Assembly: GCF_045348435.1 (NCBI RefSeq)
Contig: NZ_CP157484.1
Coordinates: forward strand, 1,302,001-1,366,000
Length of the DNA: 64,000 bases
Direction of reading: 5' to 3'
Origin: Alsobacter sp045348435
GTDB lineage: Bacteria; Pseudomonadota; Alphaproteobacteria; Rhizobiales; Beijerinckiaceae
Shown: positions 25,239 to 32,708 of the stretch, one piece after another
How the letters are laid out: each line of letters starts with the position of its first letter
Position numbering within the stretch: the stretch's first letter is position 1
Translations under genes and position numbers: made by a program
Notes under the pieces: model-generated
The model's database searches: none
The model's input: the letters and a program-made list of their open reading frames with translations, nothing else
Told to the model about the DNA's origin: nothing

Positions 25239-25987
25239 GGCTTGAGGGCTCCTGTGGCCGCCGCGGCGCGCGCCGACTGGGCCTCGCGATAAAGGGCGTC
25301 GGCCTTGGTCCGGTCCGCCCGCACGCCGCGCACCCGCATCCGGCCGAGCACGTCCGGATCATAGCTGCGCGCCAGGGCGGCGAGGGCGTCGGGGTCCCTG
25401 GCGCTGGCCGCGCGATCGAACATCAGGCGTGCGCCTGCGATGTCGCCCGCTTCGAACAAGTCGCGGCCGCGCGCCACCAGCGCGCCGGCCGGAGTCGCCG
25501 GCGTCGACGGCGCCGCGACGTCGGGCCGGGGCGCAGACGCCCCTTCCGCCGGCGCGACGGCCGGAGCGGCGCTGGCCGGAGCCGGCGGCGACGACTGGGC
25601 GGCGTCAGGCCGCAGCGCCGCCGCCCGGGCGGCGGGCGCCGGCGACCCGCCTCGGGCCGGAACGGCCTCGCCGGGGCGCGCCGAGGCGGCCGCCGCCGCC
25701 GCGTCGGCCTCGGCGCTGGCCTGCATCAGCCGGTGCAGCTCCGCCTGTTCGCTCGACAGCCGCCGCAGCAGCGCGTCGATGTTGCGTTCCGTCGCCTCAT
25801 CCCGCAGCGCTTGGGGCGCCTGCGACAGCCGCATCAGCTCCGCTTGGATGGCGTCGAAGCGCTCCAAGGCCGCTTCGATGGCCAGGGGGGTGGGCGGGCT
25901 GCGGGGCGTGGGGGGCGACGTCTGGGCCCAGGCCGCCGCGCCCTGAAGCATCAGGCCGAGCGCCATGGCGTTGACTGGAAGCCGCAT
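25235..25987 (-). CDS. Secreted coiled-coil protein with Sel1-like end
   Basis: 250 residues from ATG 25987. A signal peptide (LPVNAMALGLMLQGAAAWA) is followed by a helical region ('FDAIQAELMRLSQAPQALRD', 'LLRRLSSEQAELHRLMQA') likely to form a coiled coil, a long Ala/Pro linker, and a C-terminal part ('LVARGRDLFEAGDIAGARLM' then 'FDRAASARDPDALAALARSY') like TPR/Sel1 repeats. It ends with a four-base overlap into the TAXI gene, so the two are co-expressed. Related small proteins precede TAXI genes in other alphaproteobacteria as I recall, but the function is unknown. Confidence 0.75.
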   Translation of the reverse strand: MRLPVNAMALGLMLQGAAAWAQTSPPTPRSPPTPLAIEAALERFDAIQAELMRLSQAPQALRDEATERNIDALLRRLSSEQAELHRLMQASAEADAAAAAASARPGEAVPARGGSPAPAARAAALRPDAAQSSPPAPASAAPAVAPAEGASAPRPDVAAPSTPATPAGALVARGRDLFEAGDIAGARLMFDRAASARDPDALAALARSYDPDVLGRMRVRGVRADRTKADALYREAQSARAAAATGALKP

Positions 25988-26394
25988 GTCGAAATCGTCT
26001 TTCCGCGAGGGGCTTGTGTCGGCGCGATCAGCCAAGGTCTGAACCCTGCGACGTGCAACCTGGCCTGCCGTGTTAAGACCTGCGCCCTAGATCAAGGCCG
26101 GTCCTAGCCCGATCGAACGAGATCGGCGGCGGCCTGGCCGCGCCGCAGGCGATCCGCCGCCGCCCCCTCCGCGACTGCCTTCAAGCGGGCCTCTGGGGTG
26201 GGACCAAGCGGGCGCCAGCGCTGGTGCACGCCGCCGCGGCGGGCCGCGGACCCTGACGCCGGGCTCGGTGGGCCAAAGCCCGTGCGGCTGAGGCTGCGCC
26301 GCGGCCCACCGGCGGGGCGGCAAGGCGGACCCGCCGAAGGCCCCGCCCGCCGCCGCCCCCGGCCCAGACCCCTAGGAGACCAGCGCCCGCCCGG
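25988..26394. other. Degenerate GC-rich region
   Basis: Around 400 bases leading into a dispersed repeat copy. Open frames exist on both strands but show only Arg/Pro/Gly/Ala-rich translation typical of non-coding high-GC DNA. No gene assigned. Confidence 0.4.
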
Positions 26395-26635
26395 GCCGGC
26401 TGCGCCGGCAAAGGCGGCCGGCGCAGCCGGGCGCGCCGGCAGGGCTTTTGAGCCGCCGGCGGCCTTGTTGCAGCGCTCTCGAACGGCGCTGCGCCGCGAC
26501 CGCGACCTCGCCCTGACGCGGCTGCTCACGGGGCCGGGGGAGGGGGCTCAGCCGGCCGATCCGGCCGATCCTGCGCCGCAGGCGAGCGCCGCGCCGGCGC
26601 CCCGGCCGATGAAGCCTCGTGTGCGCCGCAGCTGA
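26395..26635 (+). pseudogene. Relic of dispersed 'RDRDLALTRLL' family, copy 2
   Basis: The plus strand reads 'FEPPAALLQRSRTALRRDRD' then 'LALTRLLTGPGEGAQPADPA' and 'APQASAAPAPRP'. The DNA matches copy 1 (14985-15180) closely over about 200 bases, with deletions of a few codons. No start signal; frame is lost upstream. Confidence 0.6.
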
Positions 26636-26843
26636 CCAGCCCAGCGCCCGATCGGCGCCGGTTGCGTGGCGCGGGGATCATGCGCCACCCTGCGCGCGTC
26701 ACAGCGGGAGCGCGGCTGATTCGGGGCGTTGCGGCGCGCCGCGGCCTCGCGCGCTCGATCGAACGGACCCCGCGCCTCGCCGGCCCCGTCGCCTGGCGAG
26801 GTCTGGCGCATGCTGGCGGAGAAGCGTCTTGGACATTCGATTC

Positions 26844-27050
26844 ATGATCTGGCTTGATCGGCCGACCATCGTTGTCTCTGGTCAGGCCTACGTCATGGCG
26901 GGCCTGCGCTTGCCCTGGACCCGCGCCAGCGTCCACGACATGGACAGCGTGGAGCTCCTCAGCGAGACGGAATTTCGCCAACGCTTCGCCGGCTGGGCTA
27001 TTCCGCCGATCCCTGACGCCGTGTTGGAGCGCCGGTCACACGCCGCGTGA
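26844..27050 (+). CDS. Possible small protein, unknown
   Basis: 68 residues from ATG 26844 (MIWLDRPTIVVSGQAYVMAG). Translation is balanced, unlike the Arg/Pro-rich shadows around it: 'LPWTRASVHDMDSVELLSE' and 'FRQRFAGWAIPPIPDAVLE'. There is no clear RBS; a TTG at 26829 is another possible start. The 3' end overlaps that of the opposite gene by 53 bases. It may also be the tail of a decayed gene. Confidence 0.4.
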   Translation: MIWLDRPTIVVSGQAYVMAGLRLPWTRASVHDMDSVELLSETEFRQRFAGWAIPPIPDAVLERRSHAA

Positions 27051-27336
27051 GCCGTGCAGGTCGCGTCCTGACCGTTTCGGCCACGGATGGGGCCGGAGCG
27101 TCAAACAAGGCGGCGATCACCCTGTCGTAATCGTCGGCGGCGAACTCGCGGCCAAGCTCGCTCTCCAGATTCAGATGATGGCCCCATCCGGCCTTCAGCA
27201 TCTCCGGACTGGGCCGCAGCAGCGCGATCCGGACGGCCCGCATCAGCGCGTCCAGCGCGGCCTCGTCGAGCTCGACGCGACAGTCGTGCAGCCGGAATTG
27301 GCGCAGGACCTCAGAGCGGATCAGATTTCGATTCAT
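26998..27336 (-). CDS. Small 'KAGWGHHLN' family protein (copy 1)
   Basis: 112 residues from ATG 27336 (MNRNLIRSEVLRQFRLHDC). The core 'LDEAALDALMRAVRIALLRP', 'EMLKAGWGHHLNLESELGRE' and 'FAADDYDRVIAALFD' is nearly the same in the protein at 46584-46907 and in a relic at 55075-55160, so this is a paralogous family. It is predicted mainly helical; the basic tail ('TRRVTGAPTRRQGSAE') is variable. I do not recognise it. The promoter region contains a TTTGATCAAA palindrome and a repeated GATCAAAGT. A relic of the putative winged-helix family diverges on the other side. Confidence 0.7.
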   Translation of the reverse strand: MNRNLIRSEVLRQFRLHDCRVELDEAALDALMRAVRIALLRPSPEMLKAGWGHHLNLESELGREFAADDYDRVIAALFDAPAPSVAETVRTRPARLTRRVTGAPTRRQGSAE

Positions 27337-27338
27337 AA

Positions 27339-27369
27339 TTTGATCAAAGTCAGATAACTCGATCAAAGT
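27339..27369. promoter_or_regulatory. GATCAAAGT direct repeat / TTTGATCAAA palindrome
   Basis: GATCAAAGT occurs at 27342-27350 and again at 27361-27369, 19 bases apart, and the first copy is part of the palindrome TTTGATCAAA (27339-27348). It sits just upstream of the start at 27336. A spaced inverted form occurs between the TadG-like genes. Possible operator. Confidence 0.4.
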
Positions 27370-27387
27370 AAATGTGACACTTTGTCT

Positions 27388-27530
27388 ATGAAGCTCGGCG
27401 CACCGTCGGGCAAGTGGCAAGACGAGCTTGACCCCAGCGACGCCGCCTTCAGGGCCTGCCGGGCGCTGAACGCCGCCTTGGAGGCGCTCGAAGCCGCCCA
27501 GCTGTCTGGTTCGGGCCCGTCCACGCAAAA
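27388..27530 (+). pseudogene. N-terminal relic of putative winged-helix family
   Basis: Reads 'KWQDELDPSDAAFRACRALN' and 'AALEALEAAQLSGSG'; the intact gene at 49110-49745 has 'KLHDDLVANNAAFRAWLALN' and 'VALDALDAAWPGRSAGSG'. The C-terminal winged-helix part is missing. ATG 27388 could in theory give a short protein, but the reading dissolves after 27540. Confidence 0.55.
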
Positions 27531-27584
27531 GCAGAGTCCTCTGGGCCCACCACTGCGGCGGCCGCGACCGCCTCCCTGGACCCA

Positions 27585-27650
27585 TCGGACGCGACGAATC
27601 CCTGGGCGATGCTGGTCAGCGCCGCGCCCTGATCGGCGTCGCCGTGAGGC
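27585..27650 (-). pseudogene. Fragment of a DUF4214-type gene
   Basis: The minus strand reads 'GDADQGAALTSIAQGFVAS', almost the same as 'ADQGAALTSIAQGFVSSGE' in the decayed RTX gene at 58757-59990. About 20 residues only. Confidence 0.55.
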
Positions 27651-27747
27651 GCTGACGGCGGGAAAGCGGCTGCTCGGCTGAGATTGACTGCTGATCCGGG
27701 AGGTGGCCGCCCCGCGGTGCTCGGCGGCTACGGCGCCGAGGCGTGAG

Positions 27748-28113
27748 CTATGCCTTTTGAGTCATCTGCCGCAGCAGGGCGACCAGCAATCGCTCCGAAA
27801 CAGGTTTCTCCAGGAAGGGGATCCCGTCGGGAAGATCGGGCGGGCTCTCGTGCCGCCCAGAGACGATGACGACGGGCAGGTCCGGCCAGGCGCGGCGGAT
27901 CGTGCGGGCGAGCTGCGTCCCATCCACCGCCCCGGGCATTTCGATGTCGGACACGACCGCCGCGAGATCGGGCAGGCCATCGATCAAGGACAGCGCCTTG
28001 CCCGCGTCTCCAGCCTGAATGACGTCGAACCCGTTTTCAGCCAGCATATCGGCCATGACGAAGCGGACCAGGAGCTGATCGTCGACGACCAGAATGGTCC
28101 GCTTTGTCGGCAT
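27748..28113 (-). CDS. Single-domain response regulator
   Basis: 121 residues from ATG 28113 (MPTKRTILVVDDQLLVRFVM). A complete receiver domain: acidic pair 'VVDDQ', phospho-acceptor Asp in 'AAVVSDIEMPG', switch Ser in 'PVVIVSGRHE' and the conserved Lys in 'PFLEKPVSERLL'. There is no output domain, so it works like CheY/DivK through protein contacts. No partner kinase is adjacent. Confidence 0.9.
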   Translation of the reverse strand: MPTKRTILVVDDQLLVRFVMADMLAENGFDVIQAGDAGKALSLIDGLPDLAAVVSDIEMPGAVDGTQLARTIRRAWPDLPVVIVSGRHESPPDLPDGIPFLEKPVSERLLVALLRQMTQKA

Positions 28114-28283
28114 CGCACAAACCCTCCTGGACGACCATGTTCCGCAACGGGCGATCAAGCCCCAAGCGCGGCGCGGCTGCGGAAGGGGCCGAGCGCCGGC
28201 GATCCTGCCTCCCCGCGAACCCTCTGCGTCCTGGAGGCGATCGAACGGGCGTTGATCGGCGCTTCGGCGGCGCTTGCGCGGGG

Positions 28284-28472
28284 TCAGCGCGATGCGCTCG
28301 GCTGCGCCTCGGCTCGGATTCGATCCAGTCGATCTTTCAGCTGAAGTTTTTTCAGCTTCAAGAGCTTGATCTGAACGTCATCGGCGGAGGACGATCTCGC
28401 AAGCAGCTGGATCTCCAGGTCGAGTTCGTAGTGGCGCTGCTGCAGCGCGTTGATGAAATGGGCGATTGACAT
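28284..28472 (-). CDS. DUF465 / YdcH-like small protein
   Basis: 62 residues from ATG 28472 with a GGAGAGG site; an in-frame ATG at 28490 is less likely. 'SIAHFINALQQRHYELDLEI' and 'DDVQIKLLKLKKLQLKDRLD' match the DUF465 pattern of short cytoplasmic helical hairpins common in proteobacteria. Function unknown. It is followed toward the left by the response regulator on the same strand, about 170 bases away. Confidence 0.8.
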   Translation of the reverse strand: MSIAHFINALQQRHYELDLEIQLLARSSSADDVQIKLLKLKKLQLKDRLDRIRAEAQPSASR

Positions 28473-28719
28473 CGCACCTCTCCGTTTCAAACGTAATCAA
28501 GCATTCAGCAAATCTTTGTAGCTCACATTAAATATTTTTCATGCTGACGAGGGAACGGATGTCGTCCTCCGTCGTTGACATTGCCCTGCCGCTTCCAACT
28601 TAAATTGACTCGGTGACCCGCCGAGCCGATGGCCGGATTTGCTTAGTCCCGCTGCGCAAACGGCGCCGCCGCGCTCATCCGACGGCGCCGCGCTCCATTG
28701 ACGCGCCGCCCCCACCGGG

Positions 28720-29165
28720 CAGCAGCGGCTCTTTTGTGGGGACCAGGCACAGAAACCGACCGGCTCTGGTCCGCCACGCCGCCAGGCCCGAACCAGTCCG
28801 GCGCGCGACGTCCGCTCCCCGGTCCGACCCGAAATTGCGAAACGAACCCATTGTCGCGCCGGCCCCGCCTAGCCCCGGTCGTCGCCGCCCCGCCGTGCCG
28901 GCCCGGGATCGGCGGGCCAAGGCCCCCGGTCCGCGCACCGGGACCGGCAAGAGCAGGCCCCTGCCTCTGCGTCATGGGCGAAACGAGGCCGCCGGCGGCG
29001 GGGACGCCGGCGTGGGGGAGATGCGCTGGGCGCCCGCGCGATCGAACGGGGCTGCGCCGCGACCGCGACCTCGCTTTGACGAGGCTGCTCACGCGGCTGG
29101 GGGAGGGGGCCGAGCCGGCCGACCCTGCGCCGCAGGCGAGCGCCGCGCCGGCGCATCGGCGCCGC
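28720..29165 (+). repeat. Composite dispersed repeat, includes 'RDRDLALTRLL' copy 3
   Basis: 28808-28960 (GACGTCCGCTCC ... TTGCGAAACGAACC) is repeated in mutated form at 48271-48430. 29030-29165 repeats the plus-strand block 'TGLRRDRDLALTRLLTRLGE' then 'GAEPADPAPQASAAPA' known from 14790-15180 and 26395-26635. Segment 28735-28800 also resembles 60035-60110. No intact gene; a mosaic of decayed pieces. Confidence 0.5.
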
Positions 29166-29181
29166 CATGCCGGCTCGCCGC

Positions 29182-30243
29182 TCAGGGCCGAGGCGGTCCG
29201 CGCTCGCCGCCCGAGGGGAGGTCCGGGCACAGGACGAGCTTGCCCGCAAGGCCGCCCTGCTCCAGCCGGCGGTGCGCCGCGGCGACCGCGTCGAAGGTGA
29301 TGCGCTCGGCGACCTTCGGCCGAATCGCCCCGGCCTGCAGCAGCCCGAGCAGCCGTTCCAGATCCTCCCGGAACCAGGCGGGATGCAGCGCCCGCATCAG
29401 ATTGATCGAGTAGAGTCGCGGGCGCTTGCCGCCCGGCAGCCAGCTCAGCAGCCATCGCCCGCCATAGACGCTCAGGAGCGCCAACAAGATGGAGCCCAGC
29501 CGGCGTTTGGCCTGCACGCTCGCCGTGTAGCCAAAAGCGCAGAGAACGCCGCCGGGTTTGAGCGCGGCGAACGAGCGGCGAAATCGATCCTCGCCAATGC
29601 CGTCGAAGACGACGTCGAACCCGTCCGGCAGCACGCGGGTGAAGTCGTCGCGTTCAGTGTCGATCGGCGTCGCGCCGAGCTCGCGGACAAGCGCCGCGTG
29701 AGCGCCGCGCGCCGCGCCCCAGACCTGCAGGCCGGCGAACCGGCCGAGCACGAGGAGCGCTTGGCCGACCGCGCCGGCCGCGCCATGGACGAGCGCGCGC
29801 TGGCCGGGCCGCACCCGGGCCGAGCGGTGCAGCAGCTGATAGGCGGTGGTCCAGCTCAGGATGAGCGCCGCCGACTCCGCCGCGTCGACCCCTGGAGGCA
29901 CGCGCGCCAGGTTCGCGGCGCGCAGCGTGCGATAGGCTGCATTCGACCCGACCACCGTCAGGTCGGCGACGCGCTCGCCGATCCGCCAGCCGCTGACGTC
30001 CGGGCCGAGCTGATCGATCTCGCCCACGACGTCATAGCCGAGGATGAAAGGCGGGCGGCGCCAGATCGTTTGCGCGTAGAGGCGCCGCCGGATCACCGTG
30101 TCGGTGAACTCGATGCCCGACGCGAGCACGCGGATCCGCACCTCGCCCCGCCGCGCCGTCGGCATCGGGGCGTCGACGACCGCGAGCCCCTCGGGTCCGC
30201 CAAAGCGCGTGAGTTGCACGACCCGGTTCCGCGGCTCGCTCAT
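29182..30243 (-). CDS. Zinc-type alcohol dehydrogenase-like / quinone oxidoreductase
   Basis: 353 residues from ATG 30243 (MSEPRNRVVQLTRFGGPEGL). A medium-chain dehydrogenase/reductase: GroES-like N-terminal fold ('GEVRIRVLASGIEFTDTVIR', 'FILGYDVVGEIDQLGPDVSG'), nucleotide-binding 'ALVHGAAGAVGQALLVLG' and 'FDVVFDGIGEDRFRRSFAAL'. The cysteine and histidine zinc ligands of true alcohol dehydrogenases are absent, placing it with zinc-free quinone oxidoreductase/VAT-1-like enzymes using NADPH. Substrate unknown. It is a single gene. Confidence 0.88.
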   Translation of the reverse strand: MSEPRNRVVQLTRFGGPEGLAVVDAPMPTARRGEVRIRVLASGIEFTDTVIRRRLYAQTIWRRPPFILGYDVVGEIDQLGPDVSGWRIGERVADLTVVGSNAAYRTLRAANLARVPPGVDAAESAALILSWTTAYQLLHRSARVRPGQRALVHGAAGAVGQALLVLGRFAGLQVWGAARGAHAALVRELGATPIDTERDDFTRVLPDGFDVVFDGIGEDRFRRSFAALKPGGVLCAFGYTASVQAKRRLGSILLALLSVYGGRWLLSWLPGGKRPRLYSINLMRALHPAWFREDLERLLGLLQAGAIRPKVAERITFDAVAAAHRRLEQGGLAGKLVLCPDLPSGGERGPPRP

Positions 30244-30574
30244 GGCGGCCTCTTGCGCCCCATTGACCCGCACTGAACCTCAGGCGATCAGTGAAGACGG
30301 CGAATGTCGCGAAAATTCGGCCGCCGAGGACGCGCGATCACCGCCTCGCGGAACAGCGATGCCAGGGCCGCGATCGCTCGACCGCCGGACGTCACGCGGC
30401 CTCGCTCCGGGCGAGGTTGGATGGCTCGCTTGGCCCGACCGCCGAGCCCCCGTGACGGATCGGCCCACCCATCGCAAGGCGGCGGAAAGAGCGCGCATCA
30501 TGGGCAAGAGGGGGACGAAGACAGTGTATAATGCGCCTGCGGGGGGCCGTGACATCCGCGAGGGGTATGGCGAA
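30244..30574. other. Intergenic region, nothing assigned
   Basis: 330 bases between the divergent dehydrogenase gene and the aa3 subunit IV gene. It should carry promoters for both. Frames here are Arg/Pro-rich shadows. Confidence 0.35.
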
Positions 30575-30730
30575 ATGTCCGTCACACCGGAATATCGACC
30601 CGAACCACCGGACTCCAACACCGATCTCGAAGAGCACGAACAGACCTATCGTCTTTTCGTCCGCGCCGTCCAGGTCGCCACCATTGGCGCAGTGGTGCTG
30701 GTGTTCATGGTCTATCTCTACACCGCCTGA
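30575..30730 (+). CDS. aa3-type cytochrome c oxidase subunit IV peptide
   Basis: 51 residues (MSVTPEYRPEPPDSNTDLEE start). The pattern is a short polar N-terminus, 'HEQTYRLFVRAVQVAT' and one C-terminal membrane helix ('IGAVVLVFMVYLYTA'). It matches the bacterial aa3-type subunit IV family (COX4_pro_2), a single-helix peptide of alphaproteobacterial oxidases. GAGGGG upstream supports the start. It converges on the coxMNOP-type cluster, whose own fourth gene is a different, three-helix subunit IV, so it may belong to this oxidase or to the main aa3 oxidase encoded elsewhere. Confidence 0.85.
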   Translation: MSVTPEYRPEPPDSNTDLEEHEQTYRLFVRAVQVATIGAVVLVFMVYLYTA

Positions 30731-30846
30731 TCGGCGCGGCACGCGTGGCTGCAGGCCCCAGCCCGCCGCACGGGACAGCGACGCGACCATGGGGCCGACG
30801 GCGACAGCCGGCGGTCGTCCGCCCTGATGGCGCCCCAAGTGCGCGC

Positions 30847-30866
30847 GGCGCCGGTCCACCGGCGCC
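30847..30866. terminator. GC-rich hairpin between convergent genes
   Basis: GGCGCCGGT-CC-ACCGGCGCC forms a perfect 9-bp stem directly after the stop of the subunit IV gene on the minus strand. No T run follows on either side, so it is at best a weak or factor-assisted terminator. Confidence 0.35.
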
Positions 30867-30867
30867 C

Positions 30868-31260
30868 CTATCCGCCTGCGCCGAGAAAGAGGGCGCGGTT
30901 CAGATGGGTGTAGTCCGCCTCGAGGGTCATCAGAGCCAGAAAGACGAGCACAGCGGTCAGAGGCAGAAGAATCGCAAAGATCAGAGCCAGGCGTTCCCAC
31001 GCCAAATGCATGAAAATCGCGACGATCAGCCCGGCTTTGGCGATCATGAAGAGTAGTATGAGCGACCAGCGCACATAGCCCGTCAGGCCGAAATAGTCGA
31101 CGAGGTAGGAGCCCGTGCTCAAGACGAACAGCCAGCCCCACACCACCAGGTACAACCGGATCGGGTGATGCTGCGCCACGGGAAGCGCCACAAGCTCGCC
31201 TGGCGCGGGGTCCTCCGCTCGGGCTCCCTCAGTCATCGTGCCTGATCGCCCCTGTGTCAT
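30868..31260 (-). CDS. Cytochrome c oxidase subunit IV (CyoD/caa3 type)
   Basis: 130 residues from ATG 31260, seven bases after the coxP stop (alternative ATG 31236). Three membrane helices: 'LYLVVWGWLFVLSTGSYLVD', 'WSLILLFMIAKAGLIVAIFM' and 'IFAILLPLTAVLVFLALM'. 'KAGLIVAIFMHL' is the hallmark of the prokaryotic subunit IV family. Last gene of the oxidase cluster; it helps stabilise the complex. Confidence 0.88.
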   Translation of the reverse strand: MTQGRSGTMTEGARAEDPAPGELVALPVAQHHPIRLYLVVWGWLFVLSTGSYLVDYFGLTGYVRWSLILLFMIAKAGLIVAIFMHLAWERLALIFAILLPLTAVLVFLALMTLEADYTHLNRALFLGAGG

Positions 31261-31267
31261 GGCCGCC

Positions 31268-31981
31268 TCACCACAAATAGAACAAGGCGAAGATGAAGAC
31301 CCACACCAGATCGACGAAGTGCCAGTAAAGCCCGGTGATTTCAACGATCTCGTACGAGCCGGCCCGGCTGGTGAAGAACCCGCGCCGCCTCTGATCGAAG
31401 TCGCCTCGCCAGACTTTGCGCCCCATGAGGAGCAAGAAGATCACGCCGATGGTGACGTGGGTCCCGTGGAATCCGGTGATCATGAAGAAGCTTGACCCGA
31501 ACTGCGGCGCGCCCCACGGATTGCCCCAAGGCCGCACGCCCTCATGGATCAGCTTCGTCCACTCGAAAGCCTGCATGCCGACAAAGGCGGCGCCGAACGC
31601 CGCGGTGCACAGCATCAGCGCGGCCGTCTTTCGCCGGTCTCGCCTGTAGCCATAGTTGACCGCCATCGCCATCGTGCCGCTGCTGCTGATGAGGATGAAG
31701 GTCATGATGGCGATCAGGATCAGGGGCAGCTTGCGCCCGGCGATGTCCAAGGCGAAAACCTCGCTGGGATTGGGCCAGGCCACGGTCGTCGACATTCGGA
31801 CGGTCATGTACGAGAGCAGAAAACAACTGAAAATGAAGGTGTCGCTTAAAAGGAAGATCCACATCATCGCCTTGCCCCAGGACACGTCCTTGAAGGCGCG
31901 TTGATCGGAGGCCCAATCGGCGACGATGGTGCGCCAGCCCACGGGGACGGTCAGCGATCCGGCTTTCGGGGGGTCGTGCAT
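31268..31981 (-). CDS. coxP: Cytochrome c oxidase subunit III
   Basis: 237 residues with five or more membrane helices. Subunit III motifs: 'MWIFLLSDTFIFSCFLLSYM', 'MQAFEWTKLIHEG', 'GSSFFMITGFHGTHVTIGVI' (with the conserved H-G-x-H) and 'VEITGLYWHFVDLVWVFIFA'. Gene order II-I-III-like-III equals coxMNOP of Bradyrhizobium, in which coxO and coxP both encode subunit III homologues; the symbol is given on that basis. Confidence 0.88.
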   Translation of the reverse strand: MHDPPKAGSLTVPVGWRTIVADWASDQRAFKDVSWGKAMMWIFLLSDTFIFSCFLLSYMTVRMSTTVAWPNPSEVFALDIAGRKLPLILIAIMTFILISSSGTMAMAVNYGYRRDRRKTAALMLCTAAFGAAFVGMQAFEWTKLIHEGVRPWGNPWGAPQFGSSFFMITGFHGTHVTIGVIFLLLMGRKVWRGDFDQRRRGFFTSRAGSYEIVEITGLYWHFVDLVWVFIFALFYLW

Positions 31982-31994
31982 GGTCAGCGCCTCG

Positions 31995-32699
31995 CTAGCT
32001 CAAAACCCGCTGGCAGAACACGGCGAAACTTTGCGCCCACCCTGTCAGCAGGCCCATGATGATCAACCAGAGGGCCAGTAACAGATTGAAATAGGCGGCC
32101 AGCAAACCCGTGCTCTCCTCCAGCCCGACCGTCAGACGCCGACGCCAGGCGCGCAGGGTGGTCCGACCGAGAACGAATAGGCCTCCGGCGAGGTGCAAGG
32201 CGTGCGTGGCCAGCAGCAGGTAGAAGAACGACGAAGCCGGGTTGATCGTGAAGCGATGGCCAGCCGCACTGAGCTGCCGCCAGACAAGCAGCTGACCGAT
32301 CAGAAACGCCGCCGCGGTCACACAGGCCGCCGCGAGGCCCGCTTTGACCCCGTCCCGATCTCCGCGCCGCGCCGCCCCATGGGTCCATCGCAGCACCAGA
32401 CCGCCGAGGATCAATTGCCCAGTGTTCACCCAGAGCATCGCCGGAACCGGCAGCGGGCGCCAATCGGCCGCCTGCATGCGCATCGTGTAGGCGCTGATCA
32501 TCAGGGCGAACAACGATCCAACCACGCCCATAAACAGCAGCAGCGCCGTTTTCGCGGACGTCCATGGCGCTGGCCCGTGGGCCCGGTCCGACGCCACGTA
32601 GCCCTGCTGCAGCCACGGCTTGGCCAGCAACCCTTGCTGGGCCAGCCACCAGCCCGCCACCGCGGCGGCGCACACCAGGAAAAGTAAAACGACCACCAT
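31995..32699 (-). CDS. coxO: Subunit III-like oxidase protein
   Basis: 234 residues with about seven hydrophobic helices. It starts with a membrane segment ('MVVVLLFLVCAAAVAGWWLA') and continues as a diverged subunit III: 'TALLLFMGVVGSLFALMISA', 'FFYLLLATHALHLAGGLFVL' (A-T-H-x-L-H) and 'STGLLAAYFNLLLALWLIIM'. It sits between subunits I and III like coxO of Bradyrhizobium, 9 bases after the coxN stop. Two subunit III-type genes in tandem are typical for this oxidase branch. Confidence 0.82.
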   Translation of the reverse strand: MVVVLLFLVCAAAVAGWWLAQQGLLAKPWLQQGYVASDRAHGPAPWTSAKTALLLFMGVVGSLFALMISAYTMRMQAADWRPLPVPAMLWVNTGQLILGGLVLRWTHGAARRGDRDGVKAGLAAACVTAAAFLIGQLLVWRQLSAAGHRFTINPASSFFYLLLATHALHLAGGLFVLGRTTLRAWRRRLTVGLEESTGLLAAYFNLLLALWLIIMGLLTGWAQSFAVFCQRVLS

Positions 32700-32708
32700 G
32701 GCGGCTCC

